Part shown: one piece after another, positions 38,315-48,880 of the stretch
Position numbering within the stretch: position 1 is the first letter of the stretch
Layout: every line of letters starts with the position of its first letter
Source: JAMXLO01 sp963850535
GTDB taxonomy: Bacteria > Pseudomonadota > Alphaproteobacteria > Acetobacterales > Acetobacteraceae
NCBI GenBank assembly: GCA_963850535.1
Contig: CAWKMC010000016.1
Location: 164,954-228,953, forward strand
Reading direction: 5' to 3'
Length of the DNA stretch: 64,000 nucleotides
Notes under the pieces: model-generated
The model's database searches: none
Seen by the model: the letters and a program-made list of their open reading frames with translations, nothing else
What the model was told of the DNA's origin: nothing
Made by a program: the position numbers and the translations under genes

Positions 38315-38518
38315 ATGCGAAAGGAAAGCGGCAAGAGGTCGCCGGAAATGGGCGATCCGCGAGAACTCCGAGACAGGGCAGCGAGCATTCGCTGGGCGGC
38401 CGAAGGCATGCAAAACGAATGGCGCGTGCGCGAGCTTCAGGAGTTTGCCGACGAATTAGAGGCCGAGGCCAATAGGCTGGAGGCCGCAAACCACCGGCGT
38501 AGCCGTCGAATCGGCTAA
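38315..38518 (+). CDS. Small hypothetical helical protein
   Basis: 67 aa, or 56 aa from a second ATG at 38348 that has a better-placed ribosome site (AAGAGG). DPRELRDRAASIRWAAEGM and LQEFADELEAEANRLEA predict two amphipathic helices. Cytoplasmic, charged. Such proteins occur widely in Rhodospirillales without a known role. Preceded by an AT-rich stretch with the small palindrome ATCGT-GAAAA-ACGAT. Confidence 0.6.
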   Translation: MRKESGKRSPEMGDPRELRDRAASIRWAAEGMQNEWRVRELQEFADELEAEANRLEAANHRRSRRIG

Positions 38519-38528
38519 AGCTTACCCA

Positions 38529-39728
38529 CTATAGAGAAATAATCTGCCCGGCGCCGACCGCTTCCAGGAACGTCGCCACTCCGGCCACTTCGGTGCCATC
38601 CAGCAGCCGGCTCGGAGTCTAGCCCCTCCGCCCGCAAGCCCCGCCTCGCAGGCAATCAGCCGCACGCCCATGTCGCGCGCTGCCTCCCGCAGCTCGGCCA
38701 GCCCGGCAACGCCGGCGGCGCGCACGCGCTCGTCGCGCCCGGCGTCGGCCAGGCCGGACCAGTCGCGCAACAGCGCGTGGCAGCCGGCGTTGGTGGCGAA
38801 CAGCACGACCTGCCGACCCAGCGCCGCCGCGCCGGACGCGAGCACAAAGGCGTAGTGCGCGCGATCATGCGCGCCCGACAGCAGCAGGATGCCGAGCGGT
38901 TCAGACGGCACAGGCGGCGCCACGGTGGCGTCGTGCGCGACAGGTCCTTGATGGTCGCGTGCCGGCCCGCACAGCGCGCAATCGGGATCGGCGCGCAGCC
39001 GCACGGTGCGGAACCGGGTGGCGAGCGCGTCCCAGATCAGCAACTTGCCGGACAGGCTGTCGCCGACGCCGAGGATCTCCTTCAGCACCTCGGTGGCCTG
39101 CAACGTGCCCATGACGCCGGTGACGGCGCCTAGCACGCCGGCCTCGCTGCAGGTGGGCACGTCGCCTGGCGGGGGCGGCTCGGGGTAGAGGCAGCGATAG
39201 CAAGGGCCGCCTTCATGGATGCGGCTTGAACACCGAGAGCTGGCCCTCGAACCGCAGCACCGCGGCCGAGACCAGGGTGCGCCGGGCCAGCACGCAGGCA
39301 TCGGCCACCAGGAAACGGGTGGCGAAATTGTCGGTGCCGTCGCAGACGATGTCGTAGCGGCTGATCAGATCGAGCAGCGTTGTCGGCGTCGAGCCGCATC
39401 GTGATGCGGCTCTATGCGCACGCCCGGATTGATCGCGCGCGCGGCGAGGGCCGCCGACTCCGCCTTCGGCGCGCCGATGCGGTCGGTGGTGTGGGCGATC
39501 TGGCGTTGCAGGTTGGACAACTCCACCAGGTCATCGTCGATGATGCCCGATGCGTGCCGACGCCGGCCGCCGCGAGATAGAGCGACAGCGGCGAGCCGAG
39601 CCCACCGGCGCCGACCACCAGCACCCGCGCGGCCTTCAGCTTGGCCTGGCCGGTGCCGCCGACATCCTGCAACAGGATATGCCGGGAGTAGCGGCGGATT
39701 TCGTCTTCGGTGAAGTATCGAGGTCCAT
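38529..39728 (-). CDS. MoeB/ThiF-type adenylyltransferase fused to a DsrE-like domain (several frameshifts)
   Basis: About 400 aa over several minus-strand frames. Pieces in order: FTEDEIRRYSRHILLQDVGG, VLVVGAGGLGSPLSLYL (ATP loop), IIDDDLVELSNLQRQ, DIVCDGTDNFATRF, SAAVLRFEGQLSVF, GGPCYRCLYPEP and CALCG (zinc cysteines), all E1-like MoeB/ThiF features. The same frame then runs into LGILLLSGAHDRAHYAFVLA, ACEAGL and, after a last shift near 38620, LLDGTEVAGVATFLEAVGAG, a DsrE-like sulfur-handling domain. Breaks lie near 39560, 39395, 39375, 39220 and 38620. It activates the C-terminus of a ubiquitin-like sulfur carrier. So many breaks could mean decay or poor consensus. Confidence 0.72.
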
Positions 39729-39774
39729 GGCTGTAAGATATGGCGCCGTAGCCTGCAACGACAGAGGACCGACC

Positions 39775-40519
39775 ATGCACGCCATGACCGACCACGCCCT
39801 TGTCCTGTTCTCCGGCGGCCAGGACTGCACGACCTGCCTGGCCTGGGCGCTCGCTCGCTATCGCCATGTCGAGACAGTCGGGTTTGCCTATGGCCAGCGC
39901 CATGCCGTGGAGCTTGACTGCCGGGCGCCGATCCGCGCGGCGCTTGCGGCGCAATGGCCCGAGCGGCTCGGGCCTGACCACATGGTCGACCTCGCAGCCA
40001 CCCTGCGGCGGCCTTGGCGAGACGGCGCTGACCAGCGAAATCGCCATCGCGATGACCGACGAGGGCCTGCCCAACACCTTCGTGCCGGGCCGGAACCTGC
40101 TGTTTCTTACCTGCGCCGCGGCACTCGCCTACCGTCGGGGCCTGCGGCGCATCGTCGCCGGCATGTGCGAGACCGACTATTCCGGCTATCCCGATTGCCG
40201 CGACGACACGATCAAGGCGATGCAACTCGCGCTCAACCTCGGGATGCAGCGCCGCTTCGTGCTGGAGACGCCGCTGATGTGGCGCGACAAGGCGGCGACC
40301 TGGGCGCTCGCCGAGGAGCTCGGCGGCCCGCCGCTGGTCGAGCTGATCCGCACCGGGACCCACACCTGCTATCTCGGCGACCGTTCCCGGCTGCACGAAT
40401 GGGGCTATGGCTGCGGCACCTGCCCGGCCTGTGAGTTGCGGGCCACCGGCTGGCGCCGCTGGCGCGCGGCAGCGGGGTCGGGTTCAATTCCTGCCTCACC
40501 CTCCGGAGATACGATATGA
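39775..40519 (+). CDS. queC: 7-cyano-7-deazaguanine synthase (frameshifted near 40004)
   Basis: About 245 aa. ATP-pyrophosphatase loop LVLFSGGQDCTTCLAWAL and FAYGQRHAVEL are in the first frame. One extra C near 40004 shifts to the frame with GLGETALTSEIAIAM, NTFVPGRNLLFL, ETDYSGYPDCRDD and the zinc cluster CGTCPACELR. It makes preQ0 from 7-carboxy-7-deazaguanine for queuosine synthesis. It diverges from the MoeB-like gene with only 46 bases between start codons. No QueD/E/F in the window. Confidence 0.87.
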
Positions 40520-40885
40520 AGCTTCTCGCCCCCGCTGTCGCGCTGACCGTTTCGCTGCTCGCGGTGCCGGCTGCGGCACAGAAGGGAACCACGCTGCAGG
40601 CGCGGACCGCTGGCGAACTGGCCGAGCTCTGCGCCGCAAGTCCGAAGGACCCGCAGGGCAGATGCCAAGATCAATTTCTGCCACGGCTTCGCCCAGGGCG
40701 CGATCAGCGTTGAACTCCGCCACAGCGAGGGCAAGAAGCCATTCTGCTTCCCGAGCCCGGCACCCACCCGGACGGCGACAATGAATGAATTCGTCGGCTG
40801 GGTCCGTTCGATGCCGGATCATAGAACACCACCCGCGGTCGACGGTCTGCTCCAGTTCCTGAGTGAGCGGTATCCGTGCAAATGA
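40516..40885 (+). CDS. Exported Rap1a/Tai-like small protein (frameshifted near 40661)
   Basis: About 123 aa. Signal peptide MKLLAPAVALTVSLLAVPAAAQ. Across a one-base insertion near 40661 the reading is TAGELAELCAAS, then INFCHGFAQGAISVELRH, FCFPSPAPTRTATMNEFV and a final FLSERYPCK. Paired Cys in this spacing are typical of the Rap1a/Tai immunity-like family of small periplasmic proteins. Its ATG overlaps the queC stop (ATGA). Function unknown; such proteins are common outside type VI immunity contexts too. Confidence 0.6.
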
Positions 40886-40958
40886 GCATGGCAATCAATG
40901 CTGCGTTGCATCATAGGTGGTAGACGTGCCGCACGGTTTCCCCGACTAGTGGGCGGCG

Positions 40959-41336
40959 ATGGAAAAGCGGCTACTGATCGTTGATGATGATGTCGCACTT
41001 ACGCGTATTGTTGCCCTGACTGCCGATACACTTGGCATTCGCACTGTGCAGGTGAACGATCCGACGCGCGCTCTTGACGGCTTCGTCGCGCTGCGGCCGC
41101 AGGTCGTCATTCTGGATATCTTCATGCCGGAGCAAGATGGCATCGATGTACTGAACGAGATCCTGCTGACCGGCATACCTACCCAGGTCGTGTTGACCAC
41201 GGGTGACGGCGACGACCTGCTGCGCGTGGCGCAGGACGCCATCGGATTTCATGGCCTGGCCGAGGCGGCGGTGCTGCAGAAGCCGTTCAGGCGCGCGGAG
41301 CTGGTCGAATTGTTGGGCCTGTTCTTCAGTTCGTGA
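40959..41336 (+). CDS. Single-domain response regulator (CheY-like), paralogue
   Basis: 125 aa. Receiver domain with Asp9-Asp10, phospho-acceptor Asp53 (ILDIFMPEQDG), Thr80-Thr81 and Lys108 (LQKPFRR). It aligns end to end with the protein at 13261-13638 and shares DGIDVLNEILLTGIP. No kinase is adjacent, so it may answer to the hybrid kinase at 14034 or an unlinked one. Confidence 0.88.
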   Translation: MEKRLLIVDDDVALTRIVALTADTLGIRTVQVNDPTRALDGFVALRPQVVILDIFMPEQDGIDVLNEILLTGIPTQVVLTTGDGDDLLRVAQDAIGFHGLAEAAVLQKPFRRAELVELLGLFFSS

Positions 41337-41368
41337 CGGGCGTGCGGCGGTCCGGCGCAGAGTTCACC

Positions 41369-44300
41369 TCACACGAGCTCGTCGAGCAGCGTCTTTGCTT
41401 CCTTCAGATTGGCGGTATCGAGGCCCTCGGTGAACCAGCCGTAGATCGGCTCGAGCAGTTCGCGCGCTTCTGACCGCCTTCCTTGCTCGCCCCAGAATTC
41501 GCCATGCTCGTCGCGGTGCGGAGTTCATAGGACTTCGCTTGCTGTCGCCGAGCCACCCGAAGTGCCTGATCAAAGTAAGCCTGGCTCTCGTCTCTTGCGT
41601 TGCTCGCCAGCAGGCGACACCGCCAAGGCGGTAGAGCTCCGCATCCCAAGCATGCTGGCCTGTCGCGGCAGCGACCTCCAATCCCTCTCGCACCGCCGCC
41701 AACGCTGCTCTGTGCTGATCACGCCGATCAGCCCGTGTGCGAGAGATGTAATGCCAAATGGCAAGAAGAATGTCGCTACCCCTCTGGCGGGTCTTCGTCA
41801 GGCCGTACCTGATCAGGTCAGTTCCCTCATCGATAGCGCTCAGTTCGACCAGGGCCGCACCACGTAAGATCTCGGGTTCGGTAATGAATGTGAGCCGCTG
41901 CTCGACAGGAAGCGCCTCAGCGATCTCCAACCGACTGAGCACCTCTTCGGGTTGGCGGTCGCTAAGATAGATTGCAAAGCCAAAGACAAAAGCTGTCATC
42001 GAGGTGAAAGGGTGTGCCAGGTGATCGGCAAGTGCGAATGCTTCGGCAATGCTCGCCAACGCGTGTCCGGATATCCAAGCAACCATTCGCCAGAGCGCCG
42101 GTGTATCGGGCACGCACCCCAGGATCGTGTCCACCATAGATGAACCGATGGGCGCGATGCTGATCCGGATCGTATAGTTGGCGTCCTGCATCAGCATGCT
42201 TGCGGGCCTCCGCGAGTTCCCCAGGCAGAACTGAACTTGCCCAGCAACTGTGATGGGCCTGCAGGCGTAGACCCGTGTCCGGCTCCGATTTGGTCATGGA
42301 CAGCAGGCGTCGGAAAACCACGAGCGGCGATACTGTGCCTGAGACATGGTGGCATTGCCACACGCCGAAGACTGCTTCGAATTGTAGCCGAGGATTGCCA
42401 TGTCGATCGGCAAGTTCGTGAGCACGGGAACACGCTGGCAGAGCGGACACGGCCCCCTTCGCCGTAAACAGCGCAACAGACCGAGAGCCAAGCTGCAGTT
42501 CTATTTCCTGATCGTCGCGAGCCGGGTAAATCAGGCGAGGACGCAATACGCGCCAGGCCACGCTCCAGATGTGCGATCGCTTCACGGTAGGCCAGCCGGG
42601 ATGCCGCGTATCGTCCCGCTCTCAGCCATTGCTCGACGGCGCGCTTATTGTCACCCGCTGCGGTCAGATGCTGCGCCGAGCAATTCAGGCTGGCGCTCGG
42701 CGAGTTCGGCAAAGTCCTGTGACAACACCGCTGCGACGCGCGCGTGCATTTCCTGCCGGCGGCTGCGCAACAGAGTACCATAGGCAGTGTCAAGAACGAG
42801 CGCGTGCTTGAACAGGTAAGACGATGCAGGCGGCAGACCCCGGCAAAACAAGAGCCCTGCCTCGCTCAATCGAGCGAGCGCGGCCTGCAGTTCCGGTTCG
42901 GCCGCCTCGCCACCCGCTCGATCAGCTCGTAACCAAATTCGCGGCCAAGAACTGCGCCGATCTGCGCAATTTCCCGGGCCGCCGGTCCGATCCGGTCAAG
43001 CCGTGCGATCAGCGAGGAGTGCAGGGTCGGCGGCACGGACAATGAGGTGATGGCAGTCTCTGACAACACCGCGCAACGCGATCCTCGTCGTTGGAACGCT
43101 CAAGAACCGCCTTGGTCAATTCCTCGACGAACAATGGCACACCATCGGTGCGCTCGACGATTTCGTCGACCACCTCGCTGCCCAGAGGCGCATTGCCGGC
43201 GAGACCTGCGACCAGAGCGGCAACCTGCCTGTCATCAAGCCGGTTCAGCGCCAGCGTTGTGACGTGCGGTTGGCCGGTCCAGGTCGGTTGAAACTCCGGG
43301 CGGAACGTGACGATAAGGTGTAAGATATCTGCCGCACGCGATCGATCATCAAATCGAGCAATTCGCGCGACGTGGGGTCGATCCAGTGCACGTCCTCGAA
43401 CACAGCAAAACGGGATGCTGTCGTGTGAGAACCGTCAGTTGTCGCAACAGGACCTCGAAGAGCTTTTCTCGCTTGCGCTGGAGTATGAGGTTCAGCGCCG
43501 CGGCAGAATTCGGCAGCGACAGCAATTAGGCCAAGAGCTCGAAATCGTTTCCGTCCTCGACATTGACCACACTGCGCAGTTTTCCCAGTCGTTTTTCCGC
43601 GGCATCGTCACGCACTATGCCGGCCGCGCGTTCAAGCTGGGCGATCACCGGATTCGGCGCACTATCCTGGTGATGCGGCAAGCAGAACCAGCGGAGTCTC
43701 GTGTACGGTTCGCTGCCGATATGCTCCGCCACGGAAGCTGTCAGGCGCGACTTCCCGATGCCAGGTTCGCCCGACAGCAATACGACGCGACCCTCTCCCG
43801 ACTTCGCCTGCTGCCACCGGCGCAGCAGCAACTCCATTTCCTCGTCGCGGCCGATCAACGGCGTCGCTTCAGAACGCAGCGCCTCGAAGCGACTCGCCGC
43901 GTCGCCCTCGGCGAGAACCCGCCACGCACGTTGCGGCGCGGCGAAGCCGGCAAGTTCGCGCAAACCAAGGTCTTCGACCTCGAACAGCGACCCAATCTCG
44001 TTATGCGTACTGTCGGCGATGACCAGGTGTTTGGCGCCGCCAGAGATGCAGGCGGGCCGCGAGGTTTGGCGTCTCTCCGATGGCCGTCTGCTGTCGCGCG
44101 TCGCCCTCGCCGATCGGCGCGCCGACGACGACAAGCCCGGTGGCGACACCGACCCGAATACTCAGGTGCTCGCCGCCGATCGGCGTCTGCCGCATCTTGG
44201 CGATCACTGCGAGCCCGGCGCGCACAGCCCTTTCGGCATCCGTCTCGTGCGCCTCCGGCCAGCCGAAATAGATCAGCACGCCATCGCCGACATAGCGCGC

Positions 44301-44671
44301 GATGAATCCACCGAAGCCTGCGATGGTGGCTCGCACCACTGCCTGGTAACTGCGTCCCACGGTGTCAGGTCTTCAGGATCAAGCCGTGTGGAGAGTGCGG
44401 TCGAACCGGAGATGTCGCAGAACATCACGCTGACCTGGCGCCGTTCGGCGATGGGTTCCTCAGCGCTTGGCTCGGCAACCGGCTCTGTGTCGGTGCGCAA
44501 TGCCGCGATCGCATTCAGCAGGCGGCGGCGATGCCCGATAACGGTGACACCCAGGTCCTTGAGATCATCGGCCGTCAAAGTCGGCAGCAGGTCCATTGTG
44601 ATGGCATTCGAGTCAAACGCCGCCACATATTCACTGAGCCCGAGACCGCGAAGCCATCCCGCGACATCCAT
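41369..44671 (-). pseudogene. Decayed SAM-adenylate cyclase-AAA ATPase-TPR protein
   Basis: Read from 44671 down, multiple frames give a collinear protein of about 1,100 aa. It starts with a SAM domain (VAGWLRGLGLSEYVAAF), then a class III cyclase (VSVMFCDISGST, LDPEDL, FIARYVGDGVLIYFGWPEAHE, IRVGVATGLVVVG), an ATPase (LIGRDEEMELLLRRW, VLLSGEPGIGKSRL), winged/helical parts (LIARLDRIGPAAREIAQIGA, YLFKHALVLDTAYG) and TPR-like repeats to about 41400. I count at least seven frame breaks, near 44350, 44070, 43520, 43070, 42870, 42660 and 42200. Intact relatives are common signalling proteins in rhizobia-type genomes. The amount of disruption argues for a pseudogene even if some breaks are errors. 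Confidence 0.75.
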
Positions 44672-44897
44672 CACCGCCCCTCCGCCCAGTACTTCGGTGC
44701 ACCGTGGCATCGGTATTGCTACACGAAGAATGTCTGTCGGTCGAGCAGACAGGTTTTATTGACAAATGTTGGACCCAGGTGCTCGTTGGTCCATGCCGAG
44801 GTTAACGAGCAGGTGCACGATCCGGATTGAGAGTTGATCGCCGAGATGCGCGAGAGATCAACCTTGCTGGCGCCGTACCACGGCAACGAAGCTGGGG

Positions 44898-45482
44898 TTA
44901 TCGAGCAGCCGGTCGATTGCTTGGAAGCGCGTTCTGCGCCAGTGCCTGCAGGTCGGCGGGGCTCGCAAATACGCCGGTGTCAAGTGCGAGAATGCTACCG
45001 CTGACCAGATCGACATCCGTGGTGTCATGGTATAATCCGCGGCCTGTTGTCCGATAGATCACATCAAGGGTGAGGCTCGCCTCTGCCTCGCGGCGTGCCA
45101 TCTGCGTGCTTTCGAACTTTGACACCGTCACTACCAGATCGAAAGGAGCAGGGTTGCCTGACGCCAGTATACCGCGGGCGTTCAGGGCGTTGCGGAAGGC
45201 GGTGGCAATAACATCACTCAGCGGCTGCGACAGATGCAGGACCTTGACTGGATTGCCAAAACCGCCCCGGATTGCGCCGATCCAGGTCGGATCGGCTTCC
45301 TTGCGATCATCCTTTACAGTCACCTGAGCGATGGTCGCAGCATCCGGGATCCGCACCGGTATAACGCCGGGTGAATATGCCAGGGTTACCTGCTGTGAAC
45401 ATCCGGGCAGGACGAACAGGCATAGGATCCAGAACCGCTTCCGCACCGACAGAGGATGAAGCCGGGTAACACATTTCTTCAC
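44898..45482 (-). CDS. Putative YajG-like exported lipoprotein
   Basis: Up to 194 aa. The segment RKRFWILCLFVLPGC is a lipoprotein signal with lipobox LPGC; the start may be GTG at 45482 or GTG at 45446. The mature part (VTLAYSPGVIPVRIPDAATIAQ, VKDDRKEADPTWIGAIRGGFG, LVVTVSKFE) resembles YajG/LPS-assembly-type small lipoproteins. It follows the caspase gene by 62 bases on the same strand and may share its transcript. The 226 bases to the next gene (44672-44897) hold only a possible promoter (TTGACAAATG). Confidence 0.65.
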   Translation of the reverse strand: MKKCVTRLHPLSVRKRFWILCLFVLPGCSQQVTLAYSPGVIPVRIPDAATIAQVTVKDDRKEADPTWIGAIRGGFGNPVKVLHLSQPLSDVIATAFRNALNARGILASGNPAPFDLVVTVSKFESTQMARREAEASLTLDVIYRTTGRGLYHDTTDVDLVSGSILALDTGVFASPADLQALAQNALPSNRPAAR

Positions 45483-45544
45483 AAGTTTCCCGCTCGAAGG
45501 CCCGTCGTCCGATGTGCGGACCTGCGGCCGAGTGCTTTGAACCG

Positions 45545-47840
45545 TCAGTAATTCCGCACAAAGAAATTGCTGCCAAAAGCCTTAGCAACGGGTACCTGCA
45601 AGTCAGGCGCATAGCGCCGCGCTAACACGGGCACGTTCGCTTCGGCATACGCAATCAGCCCATAGGCACTGATCCGACCATCGCGGTGCCCGGGGTCCGC
45701 AGCGCCTCGGAGGCCCTGGAGCAAGGTGGCGGTCAGCAGTCCGTGGCCCAATTGGGCATTCTGTACGCCGGCTCATCCGCACGCGAGGCCGCCAGCAGTG
45801 CGATGCCACCTTTCCGACCCAGTGCCGCTAGGCTGCCACGCTCCAAGAACAGGCTGATCCGGGTCGCCACCTGTCCAGACTTCGCAGGAATCGATCAGCA
45901 CCAAGATCTCTCGCGCGGCACTCATGGCAAGCGCGTCTTGCAGTGTAGATACGCCAATGGCACGATCGACGCTGTTCCCGCGCAGTACGGCATCATAAGG
46001 CAACAGCAACCAATCGTCGCCCAGCGCTACGCCATGTCCGGCAATAAATATCACCACAGCATCGCGCGGCGAGAGATTCCGGAGGCCCGCAAGCGCGGAA
46101 ATCACTGCGGCCTGAGATGCGTTTTCATTATGCAGCCGCAGCACCTGCACGTCGGCAAATGGTGCACGGCCGCGCTCGGTCAGCAGCTCCTCGATCGCCA
46201 TGGCATCGCCTACGCTGAGGCTTAGTGGCCGGATCGCACGATCCCTGTAGCGATCAATCGCAATGGAAATCACGTGCAGCACCCTCGAGCCGCCCGGGTC
46301 CGCTACGCTGACAAGCGCGGCGGCTGGCTCACTCTCCACTCCAAATCTGTCGGTTGCCACGGCTCTGAAGCTGTTTTCCCCGGGCAATAGAGCCAGCTCA
46401 AAATCGGCATCCAACGCGCGTATGCTGCGGCCCGCAGGTGCGGGAGTGTTCGCAACGACACGGCCGTTACGGAAAAGAACGATGGAGGACAGGCCGCCGC
46501 CGCGATCTTCGGCATGCGCAGTGAGACGGACCATGCTGTCGGCCATCCCGCCTCGTGGCACGCTGGTAAAGGTCACCGTTGGCGGCGGCACAATGCCGTT
46601 CTGCACCGGCGCCACTGCCGGCCGGTCGAAGCTGATTGCGCCAATGAGAATTCGGGCAAGCAGCCCCGCTTCGCGGTAGCGCTCGAAGCGGTCGATCGGC
46701 ACCGCAAGGCGCGCCGCCTGCCAGCTTATGTCTGCTAACCCGTCATCGCTGCCGTCGAAACGTCCAAGCGAGTCCACCACGGCCCAGCCGTGCTGTGTGA
46801 TAATGATCTGCGCCCGGCTCAGCCCAGCCTCAAGATCCCAGAGCTTGAGCTGGCCAGTGTGACTTGCACTGAAGGCAAACCGGCCACCTGGATGGATGGC
46901 GAGATAGTCAGCACGGTTATCTTCCTCGGTAAAGGCGCGTAGCAGCGTTCCCGTCGCACCATCGAACAGGCGCAGTGTTCCGTCCCCGCTCGCCGCTAAT
47001 ACCCGCTCCGTTGCGGGATCCCACGCAATCGCATTGGGGCGACCTTGCGGCAGCCGCGCATTACGCAAAGGGCGGTTCGTCCCAACGTCGTGCCAAATGA
47101 GTGTGCCATCGCGTGTCATCACCGACACGACCCGACCACCCCCTTGCCATGCGATCCCATCTATCGGCGTGCTCGGGCCGCTGAACGTGCCGGAGACTTG
47201 GCCGGATGTATCGACGATCCGCACCGCTCCATCCGTGCCGGCCAAGGCCACCAGCCGCCCCTCGGGATTGTAGGCTGCGGCAATGGCTGCCACGCCGGCG
47301 GAGAACGGTGATACTGATCCACGGCTTAAGTCGACCAAGCTGGCACCGCGGCCAATCGCAACTGCGGTTGTAGCGTCGGGCGACACTGCGCCTGCTTCGA
47401 CAGTGCTGGTCCGCAGTGATCGGAGCACCCGTCCCGTCGCCAAGTCCACCGTCTCTGTGCCGCCGCCGCGCCGTAGCAGGACGGCCTGCAATTGATCGGA
47501 TACAGCCGAGTTCGACCACACCGGCAGGATCCGTCACGCGGCTGGCTGCTACGAACTGCCCATTATGCAACGACCAACTCCGCACAAGTCCGTCCTTGGT
47601 GGTGATCACCAAGGCTGCCCCCGCGGTCGAAAGGCGCAGATTTATGATCTCCGCGGCGCCTCGATTTACGACCAGGACAGGTCGGACGGCGGCGCTCCGT
47701 GCCGCACGGGATACGCCCTCCGCGACACCTCTCGAAATGCTCTCCGTAATCGAGCGCTGCACATCCTGGGACCAAGCACCGCACGTGGTCGCCAGCAGCA
47801 GAAACAGCGTCGCCGTCAACCTTGGAAAGCAAGCGATCAT
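45545..47840 (-). CDS. Exported WD40-caspase (peptidase C14) protein, three frameshifts
   Basis: About 765 aa across breaks near 47510, 45870 and 45765. Signal peptide TATLFLLLATTCGAWSQ. Then WD40-like blades (DGLVRSWSLHNGQ, DGAVRIVDTSG, DGTLRLFDGATG, GQLKLWDLEAG), GRFDGSDDGLADISW, an Ig-like region (PPTVTFTSVPRGG), and a caspase-like domain with His in VVIFIAGHGVAL and Cys in EILVLIDSCEV. The end, HGLLTATLLQGLRGAAD and YAPDLQVPVAKAFGSNFFVRNY, is in a third frame. The dyad is intact, so a periplasmic caspase-like protease/scaffold is expected. It starts 2 bases after the stop of a beta-barrel gene. Confidence 0.8.
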
Positions 47841-47842
47841 GG

Positions 47843-48880
47843 TCAGAATACCAGACGCATGTTCAGTGCAAGTTGGCGGTTACGGATACTCGGATTGTCC
47901 TCCTGTGTCATAAAATGCAGGCCAGCGGTGAATGTGGGAGTGACGCGGTAGTCGAACCCTGCGAGCAGGAATAATGCGTTGTTATTCTGATTTGGCCCTG
48001 GATTACTCAGAGGCTGGGCATATTCGTACTGGACCCTAACGTATGGAATGAATGCCTCGATCGCATAGCGCGCCTCCACCGCCGCATAGTAGGTGTTGCT
48101 GCCGAAGCTCGAGCCGCCGCCTCCGAATCCTGTATCGGCATCCACATGGGACCAGCTGTACTGATAGCGCCATCCCATACGAGCCCCAAGGGTCAGCGGC
48201 GTATCGGGCACATCGTAAAGGCCATTCACGGCAACATCCGTGAAGAAGGTGTCGACGGTGCCGCTTGAATTGCTGCCGGGCCGGGTGAACGTCATGGGCC
48301 CGGAAAAAGGCGGGAAGCCAGGCTCCGTCAGCGAAGACGGGCCCGTGCTTAGCCAACTCAGCCCCCTCGTGTAGCCGAGCAACCCGGTGAAAAAGACGTT
48401 CCTGTTCAACAAGAACGCAGCGTAAGGCGAAAACGAAAACGACGCGCCGGTCAGTTTCGTGGAGCCGGTGCTCGAGCTGTCGGACGTAATGCCGCCCTGG
48501 TTGGCGCTCGTATACGAGAACGCCCCGGACCCACCTAGCACAAAGCGGTCGATATGGGTGTCCGCACCGAGGATCTGCTGGAACAGACCGACCCCAAAGT
48601 TAGGGTTAGGCGCGGAGGGTACCACTGCACCCGGCGTGACCCCGAGTTCCGAGGGCGCACTGCTGCGGATCGAGATCCAGTTGTACGAGCTGGTGGACCA
48701 GGCATTGATGGCGCCCTCCCCGACCGTCTCTGCTGCTGTCACTCGACCGACGACAGCGTTGCTGATCTGGCGGGTGGTCTGCTTCGTGACTTCTTTCTCC
48801 GCGTCTTCCGCCTGCGCCCAGGCCTTTGAAGACGCAACGATCGCCAGACATCCAAGCACAGCAATTATTCTTCCGTGCAC
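47843..48880 (-). CDS. Outer-membrane beta-barrel (autotransporter-barrel-like) protein
   Basis: 345 aa from GTG at 48880, with the strong ribosome site GGGGGGAAG. Signal peptide GRIIAVLGCLAIVASSKAWAQ, a short coiled-coil-like stretch (DAEKEVTKQTTRQISNAVVG), then a long beta-rich region with alternating aromatic strands (VFFTGLLGYTRGLSW, LGARMGWRYQYSW, YYAAVEARYAIEAF, LFLLAGFDYRVTPTF). The last residues LALNMRLVF end in Phe, as outer-membrane barrels do. First gene of a likely operon with the caspase protein and lipoprotein. No passenger protease domain is seen. Confidence 0.78.
   Translation of the reverse strand: MHGRIIAVLGCLAIVASSKAWAQAEDAEKEVTKQTTRQISNAVVGRVTAAETVGEGAINAWSTSSYNWISIRSSAPSELGVTPGAVVPSAPNPNFGVGLFQQILGADTHIDRFVLGGSGAFSYTSANQGGITSDSSSTGSTKLTGASFSFSPYAAFLLNRNVFFTGLLGYTRGLSWLSTGPSSLTEPGFPPFSGPMTFTRPGSNSSGTVDTFFTDVAVNGLYDVPDTPLTLGARMGWRYQYSWSHVDADTGFGGGGSSFGSNTYYAAVEARYAIEAFIPYVRVQYEYAQPLSNPGPNQNNNALFLLAGFDYRVTPTFTAGLHFMTQEDNPSIRNRQLALNMRLVF

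Noticed and set aside
40480..40512. GGGTTCAATTCC, T-arm-like sequence at the end of queC
   Set aside because: Only a weak T-stem; the upstream bases encode the QueC C-terminus and give no tRNA fold.
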